Shown: positions 45,240-52,430 of the stretch, piece by piece
Numbering within the stretch: position 1 is the first letter of the stretch
Layout of the letters: each line of letters begins with the position of its first letter
Source: Persephonella hydrogeniphila
GTDB taxonomy: Bacteria > Aquificota > Aquificia > Aquificales > Hydrogenothermaceae
Direction: 5' to 3'
DNA: 64,000 nt
Assembly (NCBI RefSeq): GCF_900215515.1
Contig: NZ_OBEI01000001.1
Coordinates: 62,001-126,000, forward strand
Position numbers and translations under genes: made by a program
Notes under the pieces: model-generated
The model's database searches: none
What the model was told of the DNA's origin: nothing
What the model saw: the letters and a program-made list of their open reading frames with translations, nothing else

Positions 45240-46007
45240 CTAAAAATTAAGCCTCATACCATCATACGCTGCTAAAACTTTAACCCCTGTTTTTCTCGAC
45301 ATTCTTGCTGCGATTTTCTCAGGGTCTGCTTTTAGCATAGCCACACTAAAATGTGTTATTACAGCTATTTTTGGTTTGTATCTTTCTATCATCTTTTCAA
45401 CATCTTCAGCAGATAGATGGTAATATCCTTCTACTTTTTTAGGAAATGTTGTGTTAAATATCATCACATCTGCATTTTCTGAGTATCCTTCTAACATTTT
45501 TTCATAAAACTTCCCACAGGGTACATAAATAACTTTCTTATTTTCCGAGTGAAATTCAAGTCCGTATGTATCTGCACCTTCATGGATATGTTTTATTGTT
45601 CCTATTATCTGGATGTTTTTGTAAGGTATGGTTTTATTTTCTTCTACAGGTACATACTCCTTTATCGCTTTTCTCAGATATTTCAAAAGTATAGGATCAT
45701 CTCCTTCAACAACATCTAAAGGTGCGATGAGAAGGTCTTTAGGTTTTTTTGTGCTTTCCGATGCAGACTCTATAACAGAATTTAAGTCTGCACTATGGTC
45801 AAGGTGTCTGTGGGAAACAACGATAATATCTATATCCCGTGTATCAAAACCTTTTTCAAATATTCTGACAAGACTTCCTGGCCCCGGGTCAATAAGAACA
45901 TTTGTACCTTCCAGATTTAGCCAGATGCCCCCTGAGTGTCTTATCTGCCTGAAAACTACTACCCTTCCTCCTCCTGTGCCTAAAAATGTAATACTGTTTT
46001 TTAACAA
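45240..46007 (-). CDS. MBL-fold metallo-hydrolase
   Basis: 255 residues, metallo-beta-lactamase fold. The metal motif SHRHLDHSAD (HxHxDH) and further His in KHIHEG and ITHFSV are present, with LIDPGPGSLVR before the motif. It resembles the RNase Z/PhnP-like branch; the substrate is unknown. The start is TTG at 46007, after GGAGGAAGATTAAT, overlapping the end of the SDR gene by seven bases. Confidence 0.8.
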   Translation of the reverse strand: MLKNSITFLGTGGGRVVVFRQIRHSGGIWLNLEGTNVLIDPGPGSLVRIFEKGFDTRDIDIIVVSHRHLDHSADLNSVIESASESTKKPKDLLIAPLDVVEGDDPILLKYLRKAIKEYVPVEENKTIPYKNIQIIGTIKHIHEGADTYGLEFHSENKKVIYVPCGKFYEKMLEGYSENADVMIFNTTFPKKVEGYYHLSAEDVEKMIERYKPKIAVITHFSVAMLKADPEKIAARMSRKTGVKVLAAYDGMRLNF

Positions 46008-46726
46008 ATTAATCTTCCTCCTTCGACAGGAATAAAAGCTCCAGTAGTAAAATCAGTTTCTATTAAATATTTTACAGCTTTATAGACCTCTTTTTCTCCT
46101 CCCCATTTTTTCAGCAAGGTTTTTTCAAGAGGTTTTTGTGTATCTTCAACTCCTTCAGCCGGTATTATAGGTCCTGGAAGAACTGCATTAACAAGGACAT
46201 GAGGGGCAAATTCTTTCGCCAGAGCTCTTGTCATTGTGAGTAGTCCTCCTTTTGAAACAGCATAAGGGGAAAAATTCTTGTAAGGTCTTAACGGACTGTA
46301 ATCTACTATATTTATTATTCTTCCTTGCTTATTTTTTAACATAGATTGTCCTATTATCTGGGATAGTATAAAAGGAGCTTTTATATGTACATTGTAAAAC
46401 CTATCAAGATCTTCTTCCTTAACTTTTTCGATAGGAGTAGGGTAGTATATTGATGCATTGTTTATCAGTACATCTATCCTTCCCATTTCCTTTAGGCTGT
46501 TTTCTGCCAGTTTCCTTATTTCATCTGATTTTTCTAAATCTGCTTTTATCATTACAGCTTTAATGTTTTTTTTACGGAGCTCTTCTAAAAGTTTTTCAGC
46601 TTCTTCTTTTGAACTTCTATAATGGATTACAATATTTGCTCCTTCCTCTGCAAGAGAAAGAGCCATGTATCTACCTATCCTTTTTGCACAGCCTGTTATC
46701 AATACATTTTTACCTTTAATATCCAT
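46001..46726 (-). CDS. Short-chain dehydrogenase/reductase
   Basis: 241 residues, NAD(P)-binding Rossmann fold. LITGCAKRIGRYMALSLAEEG is the cofactor loop with an Arg typical of NADPH binding, LINNASIYYP the NNAS-type motif and YAVSKGG the catalytic Tyr and Lys. The catalytic Ser region reads NIVDYSPLRPY, so the usual Ser position looks like Asp with Ser two residues on, a pattern also seen in pteridine reductase/FolM-like proteins. That suggests a pterin or folate substrate, tentatively. GAGAGGTT precedes the ATG. First gene of the four-gene minus unit ending at the CRISPR array. Confidence 0.82.
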   Translation of the reverse strand: MDIKGKNVLITGCAKRIGRYMALSLAEEGANIVIHYRSSKEEAEKLLEELRKKNIKAVMIKADLEKSDEIRKLAENSLKEMGRIDVLINNASIYYPTPIEKVKEEDLDRFYNVHIKAPFILSQIIGQSMLKNKQGRIINIVDYSPLRPYKNFSPYAVSKGGLLTMTRALAKEFAPHVLVNAVLPGPIIPAEGVEDTQKPLEKTLLKKWGGEKEVYKAVKYLIETDFTTGAFIPVEGGRLIC

Positions 46727-46788
46727 GGCAACCTCTCGAATTAATTTTACTATATAATTATTTTTTCAGTATTTCTTGAGGAGATTCT

Positions 46789-47949
46789 ATGCTTTCAGAC
46801 ATATACGGGCAGGATAAGAGGGATAAGTATCTGCTTATTTATAACCTTTTAAAAGATAGAAATATATTTGGTATTGTATATGGAAAGAGAGGGATAGGAA
46901 AAAGATTTATCATTAACAAGGCAATCAGATCTATTTCCACACCTGAAGATAGAGTCGTGTTTTTGGAAGCAGGAGATAATATTTATACCTCTATACTTAG
47001 AGAGTTAGGTATTTATGAACATGAAATATACACAAAAGAGGACTTTCTTATTTATTTTATTGACTTTGTAGAAAAGTTTAAGGGGAGAATTTTTATAGTA
47101 ATAAATAATGCTCAGAAATTCACAGAGAAAGAACTATCAGAAATATTCCATCTCCTCAGTCTAAAGGAAAGGGTATCTACTATTCTAATTGGCGATGAAA
47201 CCCTGAAAGAAAAGTTAAACCCTTTTAAGATTGGAAAGATGGAAGCGGCAGTAAATTTTGTGTTTGAGATTAATCCTCCTGAGTTTGAAGAGTTTAAAAG
47301 ATATTTTGATGAAAAATACGGAGGAAAGATTGAAAAAAAAGCCTTAAAAAAACTTTATCAGATTTCAGGAGGTTCTCTTTCAGATGCAGAGAATATAATT
47401 ATCCAGTTAGGAAAATTTCCTATTAAAGCTTCAGATCTAAAAACAAAAGATAAAAATCTGCCTGTTATGATATCTGTTTTACTTTTGACGATTGCTATTA
47501 CAGTTGTTATCTCTTATATGATTTTGAAGCCTGAGGAAGAAAAAAAAGAGATTAAAAAGATAACAGTGATAGATAAAAAGCTACCTGAAGAAGGTTCTGT
47601 CATAAACGAACTTCCTGTAAAACCTAAAAAGAAAAAAGGATTTGATTCTGATAGACTTATTAAAGAAGTTTTAGAGGAATTATCAAAAATTCAGCTTCAG
47701 GATGTTCCAGAGCTCAGATTTTATGAAAAACCTAAAAAGTATATCATCCAGATAGCATCTTTTAAAAACGAGCAGTATGCATTAGAACTGAAAGAGAGAT
47801 TGAGTAAAAAATTTTTAGCAGAGATAATCACAAGAAAAAACGGCATAAAATCTGTTATTGTTTTTGCATCTAACAAAAAAGAAGTTGATAATATTATCAA
47901 TGAACTTAATAAGATGGGATTTAAACCTCTTGTCAGAAAGGTAAAATAA
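46789..47949 (+). CDS. Degenerate AAA-type protein with membrane anchor and SPOR domain
   Basis: 386 residues in three parts. A cytoplasmic AAA-like domain (about 1-210) has a damaged nucleotide site: the Walker A region reads GKRGIGKR (32-39), with Arg instead of Ser/Thr, and the Walker B end reads FIVINNAQ, with Asn106-Asn107 where the sister protein has Asp-Glu. A membrane segment (about 224-246) follows, then a charged linker and a C-terminal SPOR domain (about 316-384; YIIQIASFKNEQYA), which in other proteins binds denuded peptidoglycan. The layout is like DamX/ExeA-type proteins. AGGAG lies before the ATG. Its stop and the next ATG overlap (TAATG). Likely an envelope protein; exact role unknown. 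Confidence 0.75.
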   Translation: MLSDIYGQDKRDKYLLIYNLLKDRNIFGIVYGKRGIGKRFIINKAIRSISTPEDRVVFLEAGDNIYTSILRELGIYEHEIYTKEDFLIYFIDFVEKFKGRIFIVINNAQKFTEKELSEIFHLLSLKERVSTILIGDETLKEKLNPFKIGKMEAAVNFVFEINPPEFEEFKRYFDEKYGGKIEKKALKKLYQISGGSLSDAENIIIQLGKFPIKASDLKTKDKNLPVMISVLLLTIAITVVISYMILKPEEEKKEIKKITVIDKKLPEEGSVINELPVKPKKKKGFDSDRLIKEVLEELSKIQLQDVPELRFYEKPKKYIIQIASFKNEQYALELKERLSKKFLAEIITRKNGIKSVIVFASNKKEVDNIINELNKMGFKPLVRKVK

Positions 47950-49085
47950 TGGCTGATTATATCGAATTTTTTGGATTTAATGATAACCCATTCAGGATAA
48001 CACCGGATATAGATTTCTTCTTTATGTCCTCTGTTCATCAAGAGGCTCTTGCTTCTTTGGAATTTCTGTTAGAGAGCGAAGAAGGTTTTGCTGTTATTAT
48101 AGGTGAACCGGGAACAGGAAAGACTATTACGATTAGAAAATTTATAAGCCAACTTCCTGAGAATGTTGAGTATGCATACATTTTGTTTCCAAATCTTTCT
48201 CCTGAGGAGATGTTCAGAGCTGTTCTTGAGGACTTTGGGATAAAAATCCCTGATAATGCAACAAAAAACAAACTTTTTTCTCTGCTCAGAGAGTTTCTTA
48301 TCAAGAAAAAAAATGAAGGCAAAAAAATATTCATTGTTGTAGACGAAGCACAGAATCTTCCTGTGGAAACACTTGAGGAGCTTAGAATACTATCTAACCT
48401 CGAAACAGAAAAAGAAAAACTACTTCAGATAATACTTTTAGGTCAGCCTGAACTTGAAAAAAAGCTAAACTCCCCAGAGCTCAGACAACTGAGACAGAGA
48501 ATAACAGTACTGACACATCTGAGAAATCTTTCTAAAAATGAGATGATCGATTATATTAACTACAGACTTGCAAAAGCCGGTAACTCGACTATAAGAATAT
48601 CTCCTTCAGCTTACAATCTTATCTATAAGTACTCAGAAGGCAACGTAAGGCTTATAAATCTTATAATGGAAAGGGCTCTTATGTCTGCGTTCGTTAAAAA
48701 CAGGCATTCAGTAGATAAAGAAAATATCAAGGAGGCTGTGAATAGCCTCAATATAGAAAAAAAGCAAAGAAAGATTTATCCTGTTGTAGTGGCTGTTTTT
48801 TTAGTTTTTCTGATTGCTTTTGGAACTTCAGGTTATTATCTGTTTTCCGAAAGAATAGACAGCCCAAATCAGATAAAAAAACAAGAAAAAAAAGCCACTG
48901 TAACTGCAAATAAGCTTAATGTGAGAATTTTACCTGATAAAAATTCTGATATTGTATACGTTTTGAGTAAAGGAGATGAGTTAAAAATTCTTGGAGAAAA
49001 GGACGAATGGTACAGAATAAAGTATAAAAATGTAGAAGGTTGGGTGAAAAAAGATTTTGTAAGGAAAAGTAATGAACAGAAATGA
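47949..49085 (+). CDS. ExeA/GspA-like AAA ATPase with membrane anchor and SH3-type domain
   Basis: 378 residues with the same topology as the preceding gene. The cytoplasmic ATPase starts with FFGFNDNPFRITPD, typical of ExeA/MshM proteins, and is intact: Walker A GEPGTGKT (52-59), Walker B IFIVVDEAQN (Asp132-Glu133), sensor-like LLGQPELEKKL and LRQRITVL. A membrane segment lies at about 277-300 and a bacterial SH3 domain at about 312-373 (ANKLNVRILPDKNSD, GWVKKDFV), a likely peptidoglycan binder. ExeA couples ATP use to secretin assembly across the cell wall; no secretion or pilus gene is adjacent, so the process served is unknown. Confidence 0.85.
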   Translation: MADYIEFFGFNDNPFRITPDIDFFFMSSVHQEALASLEFLLESEEGFAVIIGEPGTGKTITIRKFISQLPENVEYAYILFPNLSPEEMFRAVLEDFGIKIPDNATKNKLFSLLREFLIKKKNEGKKIFIVVDEAQNLPVETLEELRILSNLETEKEKLLQIILLGQPELEKKLNSPELRQLRQRITVLTHLRNLSKNEMIDYINYRLAKAGNSTIRISPSAYNLIYKYSEGNVRLINLIMERALMSAFVKNRHSVDKENIKEAVNSLNIEKKQRKIYPVVVAVFLVFLIAFGTSGYYLFSERIDSPNQIKKQEKKATVTANKLNVRILPDKNSDIVYVLSKGDELKILGEKDEWYRIKYKNVEGWVKKDFVRKSNEQK

Positions 49086-49431
49086 GCTCAATGAGATTTT
49101 AGACAAGCCTATTAAACATGCAGAGGCTATTTTTGTCTATGAAGGCGGTATACCTACAGCATATAAATTTGCACCTTATATCCCTGATAATCCAGATACT
49201 TTTTTTATGTATGTTTCCCAGATAGACAGAATTTATCAGCATCTAAAAAATATCAGCTTTAATAAGCTGTACCATCATAAAGTAAGAGTAGGTAATAAAG
49301 AAATGTATATGTTTGTATACAGAATTACAGATGATGTTTATGTTTTTGTTTTTTCTGATAGCTTGGATATTGAACTGGGGCCAATACTGTTTAAGCAGGT
49401 AATTAAACCAATTATCAATCATTTTAAATGA
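49072..49431 (+). CDS. Small protein of the ATPase operon, unknown function
   Basis: 119 residues, soluble, no signal peptide. The predicted pattern of helix, two strands, helix, then strands (MYMFVYRI, DVYVFVFSD) and a final helix resembles the Roadblock/longin type of small regulatory fold, but this is only a shape guess and I do not recognise the family. It overlaps the ExeA-like gene by 14 bp, indicating cotranslation and probably joint function. Its 3' end overlaps convergent lipA by 13 bp. Confidence 0.7.
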   Translation: MNRNELNEILDKPIKHAEAIFVYEGGIPTAYKFAPYIPDNPDTFFMYVSQIDRIYQHLKNISFNKLYHHKVRVGNKEMYMFVYRITDDVYVFVFSDSLDIELGPILFKQVIKPIINHFK

Positions 49432-50258
49432 TTATACACCTCATCTGCATGGAATGAACTTCTCACAAGAATTCCGCTAAAAACGTGTTTAAATCCCATT
49501 TTTGTCCCTATTTCCTCAAACTCTTTAAACTCATCCTCTGTGTAGTATTTTATAACTGGGTGGTGGTTTTTTGAAGGTCGTAAGTACTGTCCCACAGTAA
49601 GTATTTCGCAATTTACAGAACGTAAGTCTTCCATTACTTTTATTACTTCCTCTTTTTTCTCTCCCAGACCAACCATTATTCCTGATTTTGATATTATTCT
49701 GCTGTCTAACTCCTTTATCCACTTTATTATATTCAGTGATCTTCTGTAATCTCCTCTATGCCTGACAACAGGAAACAGTCTTGGAACAGTTTCTATGTTG
49801 TGGTTTATGACTTCTGGATTTGATTTTACTACTATCTCAAGAGCTTTTATATCTCCTAAAAAATCGGGAATGAGAACCTCTACAGAACAGTCAGGATTTT
49901 GCTCCTTTACAGTCTGAACAGTTTTGGCAAAATGTGAAGCACCTCCATCAGGAAGATCATCCCTATTAACAGATGTAATGACAACATACTGCAGTCCAAG
50001 CATCTTTACTGCCTTTGCTATGTTATAAGGCTCAGAAGGATCTAAAGGGAGAGGTCTATCATGGGATACATCGCAGTATGTACATCTTCTGGTACATCTA
50101 TCTCCCATTATCATGAAAGTGGCAGTTTTTCTGCCAAAACAATCTCCTATATTTGGACATGAAGCTTCTTCACAGACTGTATGTAAATTAAGCATCCTGA
50201 GCATAGCTTTCATTTTTGTTACATCTTCAGTAAGAAAACTCTTAACTTTAGGTTTCAT
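49419..50258 (-). CDS. lipA: Lipoyl synthase
   Basis: Radical SAM enzyme inserting two sulfurs into octanoyl groups; 279 residues. The auxiliary cluster motif CEEASCPNIGDC (CX4CX5C) and the radical SAM motif CTRRCTYC (CX3CX2C) are intact, followed by DPSEPYNIAKAVK, YVVITSVNRDDLPDGGA and the C-terminal RSSFHADE serine motif. GAGGT precedes the ATG. The rest of the lipoate pathway is not in the window. Confidence 0.95.
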   Translation of the reverse strand: MKPKVKSFLTEDVTKMKAMLRMLNLHTVCEEASCPNIGDCFGRKTATFMIMGDRCTRRCTYCDVSHDRPLPLDPSEPYNIAKAVKMLGLQYVVITSVNRDDLPDGGASHFAKTVQTVKEQNPDCSVEVLIPDFLGDIKALEIVVKSNPEVINHNIETVPRLFPVVRHRGDYRRSLNIIKWIKELDSRIISKSGIMVGLGEKKEEVIKVMEDLRSVNCEILTVGQYLRPSKNHHPVIKYYTEDEFKEFEEIGTKMGFKHVFSGILVRSSFHADEVYNHLK

Positions 50259-50324
50259 CAGTTACCTCAGTACTTTTTGAGATAATCCTATGGTATCCTA
50301 TCAAAAAAAGCAAGGAGTATAAAG

Positions 50325-50741
50325 ATGACAAAGGCATATACAGAGTATCTCTGGTTTAATACAAAAAATAGACGGGAACTGATAAAAATAACAGAAAAGG
50401 TACAGGAAGCTGTTAAAAAATCAGGAATAAAAGAAGGCTTATGTCTTGTATCTGCGATGCATCTGACAGCTTCTGTTTTTATTCAGGATGATGAGGAGGG
50501 TTTACATGAAGATATATGGCAATGGCTTGAAAAGCTTGCACCTTTCAAGTCGGATTACAAGCACCATCTAACTGGAGAGGATAATGCAGATGCACATCTG
50601 AAAAATCTCCTGACCCATCTGCAGGTGGTTGTTCCTGTTACTGAAGGGAAATTAGATTTGGGTCCTTGGCAGGAAATTTTTTATGCTGAGTATGATGGAC
50701 AAAGACCTAAAAGGGTAGTAATAAAAATATTAGGTATCTAA
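50325..50741 (+). CDS. YjbQ-family (UPF0047) protein
   Basis: 138 residues, full length for the YjbQ/UPF0047 family of small trimeric proteins. Conserved segments are [21 protein letters not shown], the [17 protein letters not shown] stretch with several His, and [21 protein letters not shown]. Some members show weak thiamine-phosphate synthase or phosphatase activity; the true role is unsettled. CAAGGAG lies just before the ATG. Diverges from lipA. Confidence 0.88.
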   Translation: MTKAYTEYLWFNTKNRRELIKITEKVQEAVKKSGIKEGLCLVSAMHLTASVFIQDDEEGLHEDIWQWLEKLAPFKSDYKHHLTGEDNADAHLKNLLTHLQVVVPVTEGKLDLGPWQEIFYAEYDGQRPKRVVIKILGI

Positions 50742-50837
50742 TTACATTTTTCTAAAAGATTAAGAAAAAAATCTCATTAAAATCCTCCAGCCAATATGCT
50801 ATATTTAGAATATAATTATTTTTACCGGTAGGGAGAG

Positions 50838-51065
50838 ATGGATTATAAATTTTTAGTCTCAGAAAAGATAATAAATAAGCCCCTTGAACAGTGTGATCCT
50901 TATTCAGCTTTTGGTGTTTTTTGTAATGCCAGCGGTTTACTTGAAGGAATTTTTATAATAATAGGAGTTGCTTTTCTTGTTGGAGTAACTTTGTGGTTTG
51001 TGAAAAAAAATCAGGAAGAAAATGCTGAAAAACACAGAGAAAAGTACAAAAAGTATACTCAATGA
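50838..51065 (+). CDS. Small single-span membrane protein
   Basis: 75 residues. A 34-residue N-terminal part contains two cysteines (EQCDPYSAFGVFCNASG), followed by one membrane segment (about 35-55) and a charged Lys/Glu tail. No family recognised. TATAAT at 50811-50816 and GGTAGGGAGAG before the ATG support expression. It converges on a cytochrome c gene with a seven-base overlap. Confidence 0.65.
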   Translation: MDYKFLVSEKIINKPLEQCDPYSAFGVFCNASGLLEGIFIIIGVAFLVGVTLWFVKKNQEENAEKHREKYKKYTQ

Positions 51066-51433
51066 AACTGGGCATCTTCATCTAATATATCCTCAATACT
51101 TTCTTTTTTCTTCTCTTTTTTAATCTCTTTTAATGAGTCTATAAGGACATATCTGGCTAAAGCTTTTGCTTCTTCAAATGGGATATCAAATGGCGGCATA
51201 TAAGCCATTCCTGGCCAGTTCTCAGGCTTTGGTTTTATTATCAGTTTGGCTACTTTTTCTATAGCCCTTTCACTCTGGCCGTATCTCTTTGATATCTCTG
51301 AAAAAGATGGTCCTACAACTCTTCTATCAGGGGCATGACATGATGAACAGTTATATTTATGAAATAGCTCTTTACCGTCTAAAGAAAAAGATTTTAAAGA
51401 AAGTACAAGGAGAATTAATACAACGATTCTCAT
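51059..51433 (-). CDS. Mono-heme c-type cytochrome
   Basis: 124 residues with a signal peptide (about 1-18), one heme site CSSCH (29-33) and a Met-containing segment GMAYMPPF that would provide the sixth ligand. A Lys/Glu-rich tail of about 30 residues follows the cytochrome fold. Periplasmic electron carrier; partner unknown. It is the most divergent of the three neighbouring cytochromes and lies downstream of a terminator-like hairpin, so it may have its own promoter. Confidence 0.88.
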   Translation of the reverse strand: MRIVVLILLVLSLKSFSLDGKELFHKYNCSSCHAPDRRVVGPSFSEISKRYGQSERAIEKVAKLIIKPKPENWPGMAYMPPFDIPFEEAKALARYVLIDSLKEIKKEKKKESIEDILDEDAQFH

Positions 51434-51442
51434 CTTTTGAAA

Positions 51443-51458
51443 GCCCCCTAAAGGGGGC
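51443..51458 (-). terminator. Hairpin between cytochrome c genes
   Basis: GCCCCC (51443-51448), loop TAAA, GGGGGC (51453-51458), just after the stop of the 51465-51788 cytochrome. On the minus strand it is followed by TTTC rather than a long T run, so attenuation rather than full stop is possible. Confidence 0.55.
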
Positions 51459-51464
51459 GATTTA

Positions 51465-51788
51465 TTAGTGGCTTAACATAAATTCAGCCATTGCTTTTAG
51501 TTCATCATCAGACATAGCTTTTGTTGTATTGAGCTGTGGCTTCATTATTCCGAACTTAGCAGGGTCTACGATAGGCTTTGCTTCACCTTTAAGGAATTTA
51601 ACGAGATCTCCTTCTTTACCTTTGTAAGCCTGTGCTATTTTCTTCAGAGATGGTCCTACAGTATCAACAGAAGCCTGGTGACACGCTGCGCATCCTTTTG
51701 ATTTAAATAACGCTCCACCATCTGCTGCCATAGCACCTGCAGCTGTAATAGCAAGACCAAGAACAGCAGCTGTCATGATTTTCTTCAT
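51465..51788 (-). CDS. Mono-heme c-type cytochrome (c552-like), paralog 1
   Basis: 107 residues: signal peptide (1-21, ending AMA), heme site CAACH (33-37) and distal-ligand region FGIMKPQL, the pattern of small cytochrome c552/c8-type carriers. Start set at ATG 51788 because GGAGGTTAGACAG lies directly upstream; an in-frame ATG 36 bases earlier would add 12 polar residues ahead of the signal peptide. Paralogous to the next gene, with a 68-bp block of identical DNA. A good minus-strand promoter lies at 51826-51854. Confidence 0.92.
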   Translation of the reverse strand: MKKIMTAAVLGLAITAAGAMAADGGALFKSKGCAACHQASVDTVGPSLKKIAQAYKGKEGDLVKFLKGEAKPIVDPAKFGIMKPQLNTTKAMSDDELKAMAEFMLSH

Positions 51789-51825
51789 CTGTCTAACCTC
51801 CGTTTTTAGTTGAGTGCTCATCAAT

Positions 51826-51854
51826 AATATATACTATGATTTGATTTTTAACAA
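51826..51854 (-). promoter_or_regulatory. Promoter for cytochrome c paralog 1
   Basis: On the minus strand TTGTTA (forward 51849-51854), 17 bp, and TATATT (forward 51826-51831), about 40 bp before the ATG. CGGAGGTTAGA occurs in opposite orientations at 51791-51801 (ribosome site) and 51869-51879, flanking the promoter. Confidence 0.55.
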
Positions 51855-51917
51855 CACTGATTATTATCGGAGGTTAGAAAAATAAACTTGAGTTTGAGAT
51901 TAAAGTTCAGTTTTACA

Positions 51918-51937
51918 AGCCCCCTTTAAAGGGGGCT
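51918..51937 (-). terminator. Hairpin after cytochrome c paralog 2
   Basis: AGCCCCC (51918-51924), TTTAAA, GGGGGCT (51931-51937), just past the stop of the 51944-52267 gene. Symmetric and GC-rich; no long T run on the minus strand. Confidence 0.55.
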
Positions 51938-51943
51938 CTGTGA

Positions 51944-52267
51944 TTAATGTTTTAAGATAAAGTCTGCAAGAGCTTTTAGTTCATCATCAGATAAAGCTTT
52001 TGTTTTTGAAAGCTGAGGTTTCATCATGCTGAACTTAGCAGGATCAACTATAGGCTTTGCTTCACCTTTAAGGAATTTAACGAGATCTCCTTCTTTACCT
52101 TTGTAAGCCTGTGCTATCTCTTTAAGAGATGGTCCCATGCTTTTTGAAGCAGGCTTGTGACAGGCAGAGCATCCTTTAGATTTAAAGATTGCCTCCCCGT
52201 CTGCTGCCATAGCACCTCCGGCAAAAATACCGAAACCTAAAACTGCCGCTAAAAGTTGTTTTCTCAT
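51944..52267 (-). CDS. Mono-heme c-type cytochrome (c552-like), paralog 2
   Basis: 107 residues, same length and layout as the neighbouring paralog: signal peptide (1-21), CSACH (33-37), FSMMKPQL distal region and the same C-terminal helix. A soluble periplasmic carrier that could pass electrons to a terminal oxidase; no oxidase gene is nearby. AGGAGGGTTGTAGTT precedes the ATG. Tandem duplication of one ancestor with the preceding gene is clear from the parallel motifs. Confidence 0.93.
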   Translation of the reverse strand: MRKQLLAAVLGFGIFAGGAMAADGEAIFKSKGCSACHKPASKSMGPSLKEIAQAYKGKEGDLVKFLKGEAKPIVDPAKFSMMKPQLSKTKALSDDELKALADFILKH

Positions 52268-52430
52268 AACTACAACCCTCCTGATTATTGGTATCGCGTA
52301 AAAATATATTTTTTATATTATTCATAGATATTAAAATTTATGATAGCATGTAAAAATATGAGAAATATCACAAAATAGATTAAAAAAACAGATGGATTTA
52401 TTTGATATAATTTTTCAAAAAGGAGGAAGT

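Larger units (their letters stand above)
51571..52117. repeat. 68-bp identical segment shared by two cytochrome genes
   Basis: Positions 51571-51638 and 52050-52117 are identical over 68 bp, encoding the same peptide segment (AQAYKGKEGDLVKFLKGEAK and flanks). The rest of the two genes has many silent and amino-acid differences, so the identity is concentrated in one block. Confidence 0.9.

Noticed and set aside
52392-52430. Upstream start for hemE
   Set aside because: The extension contains the AAGGAGG ribosome site itself and is not part of the UroD family.
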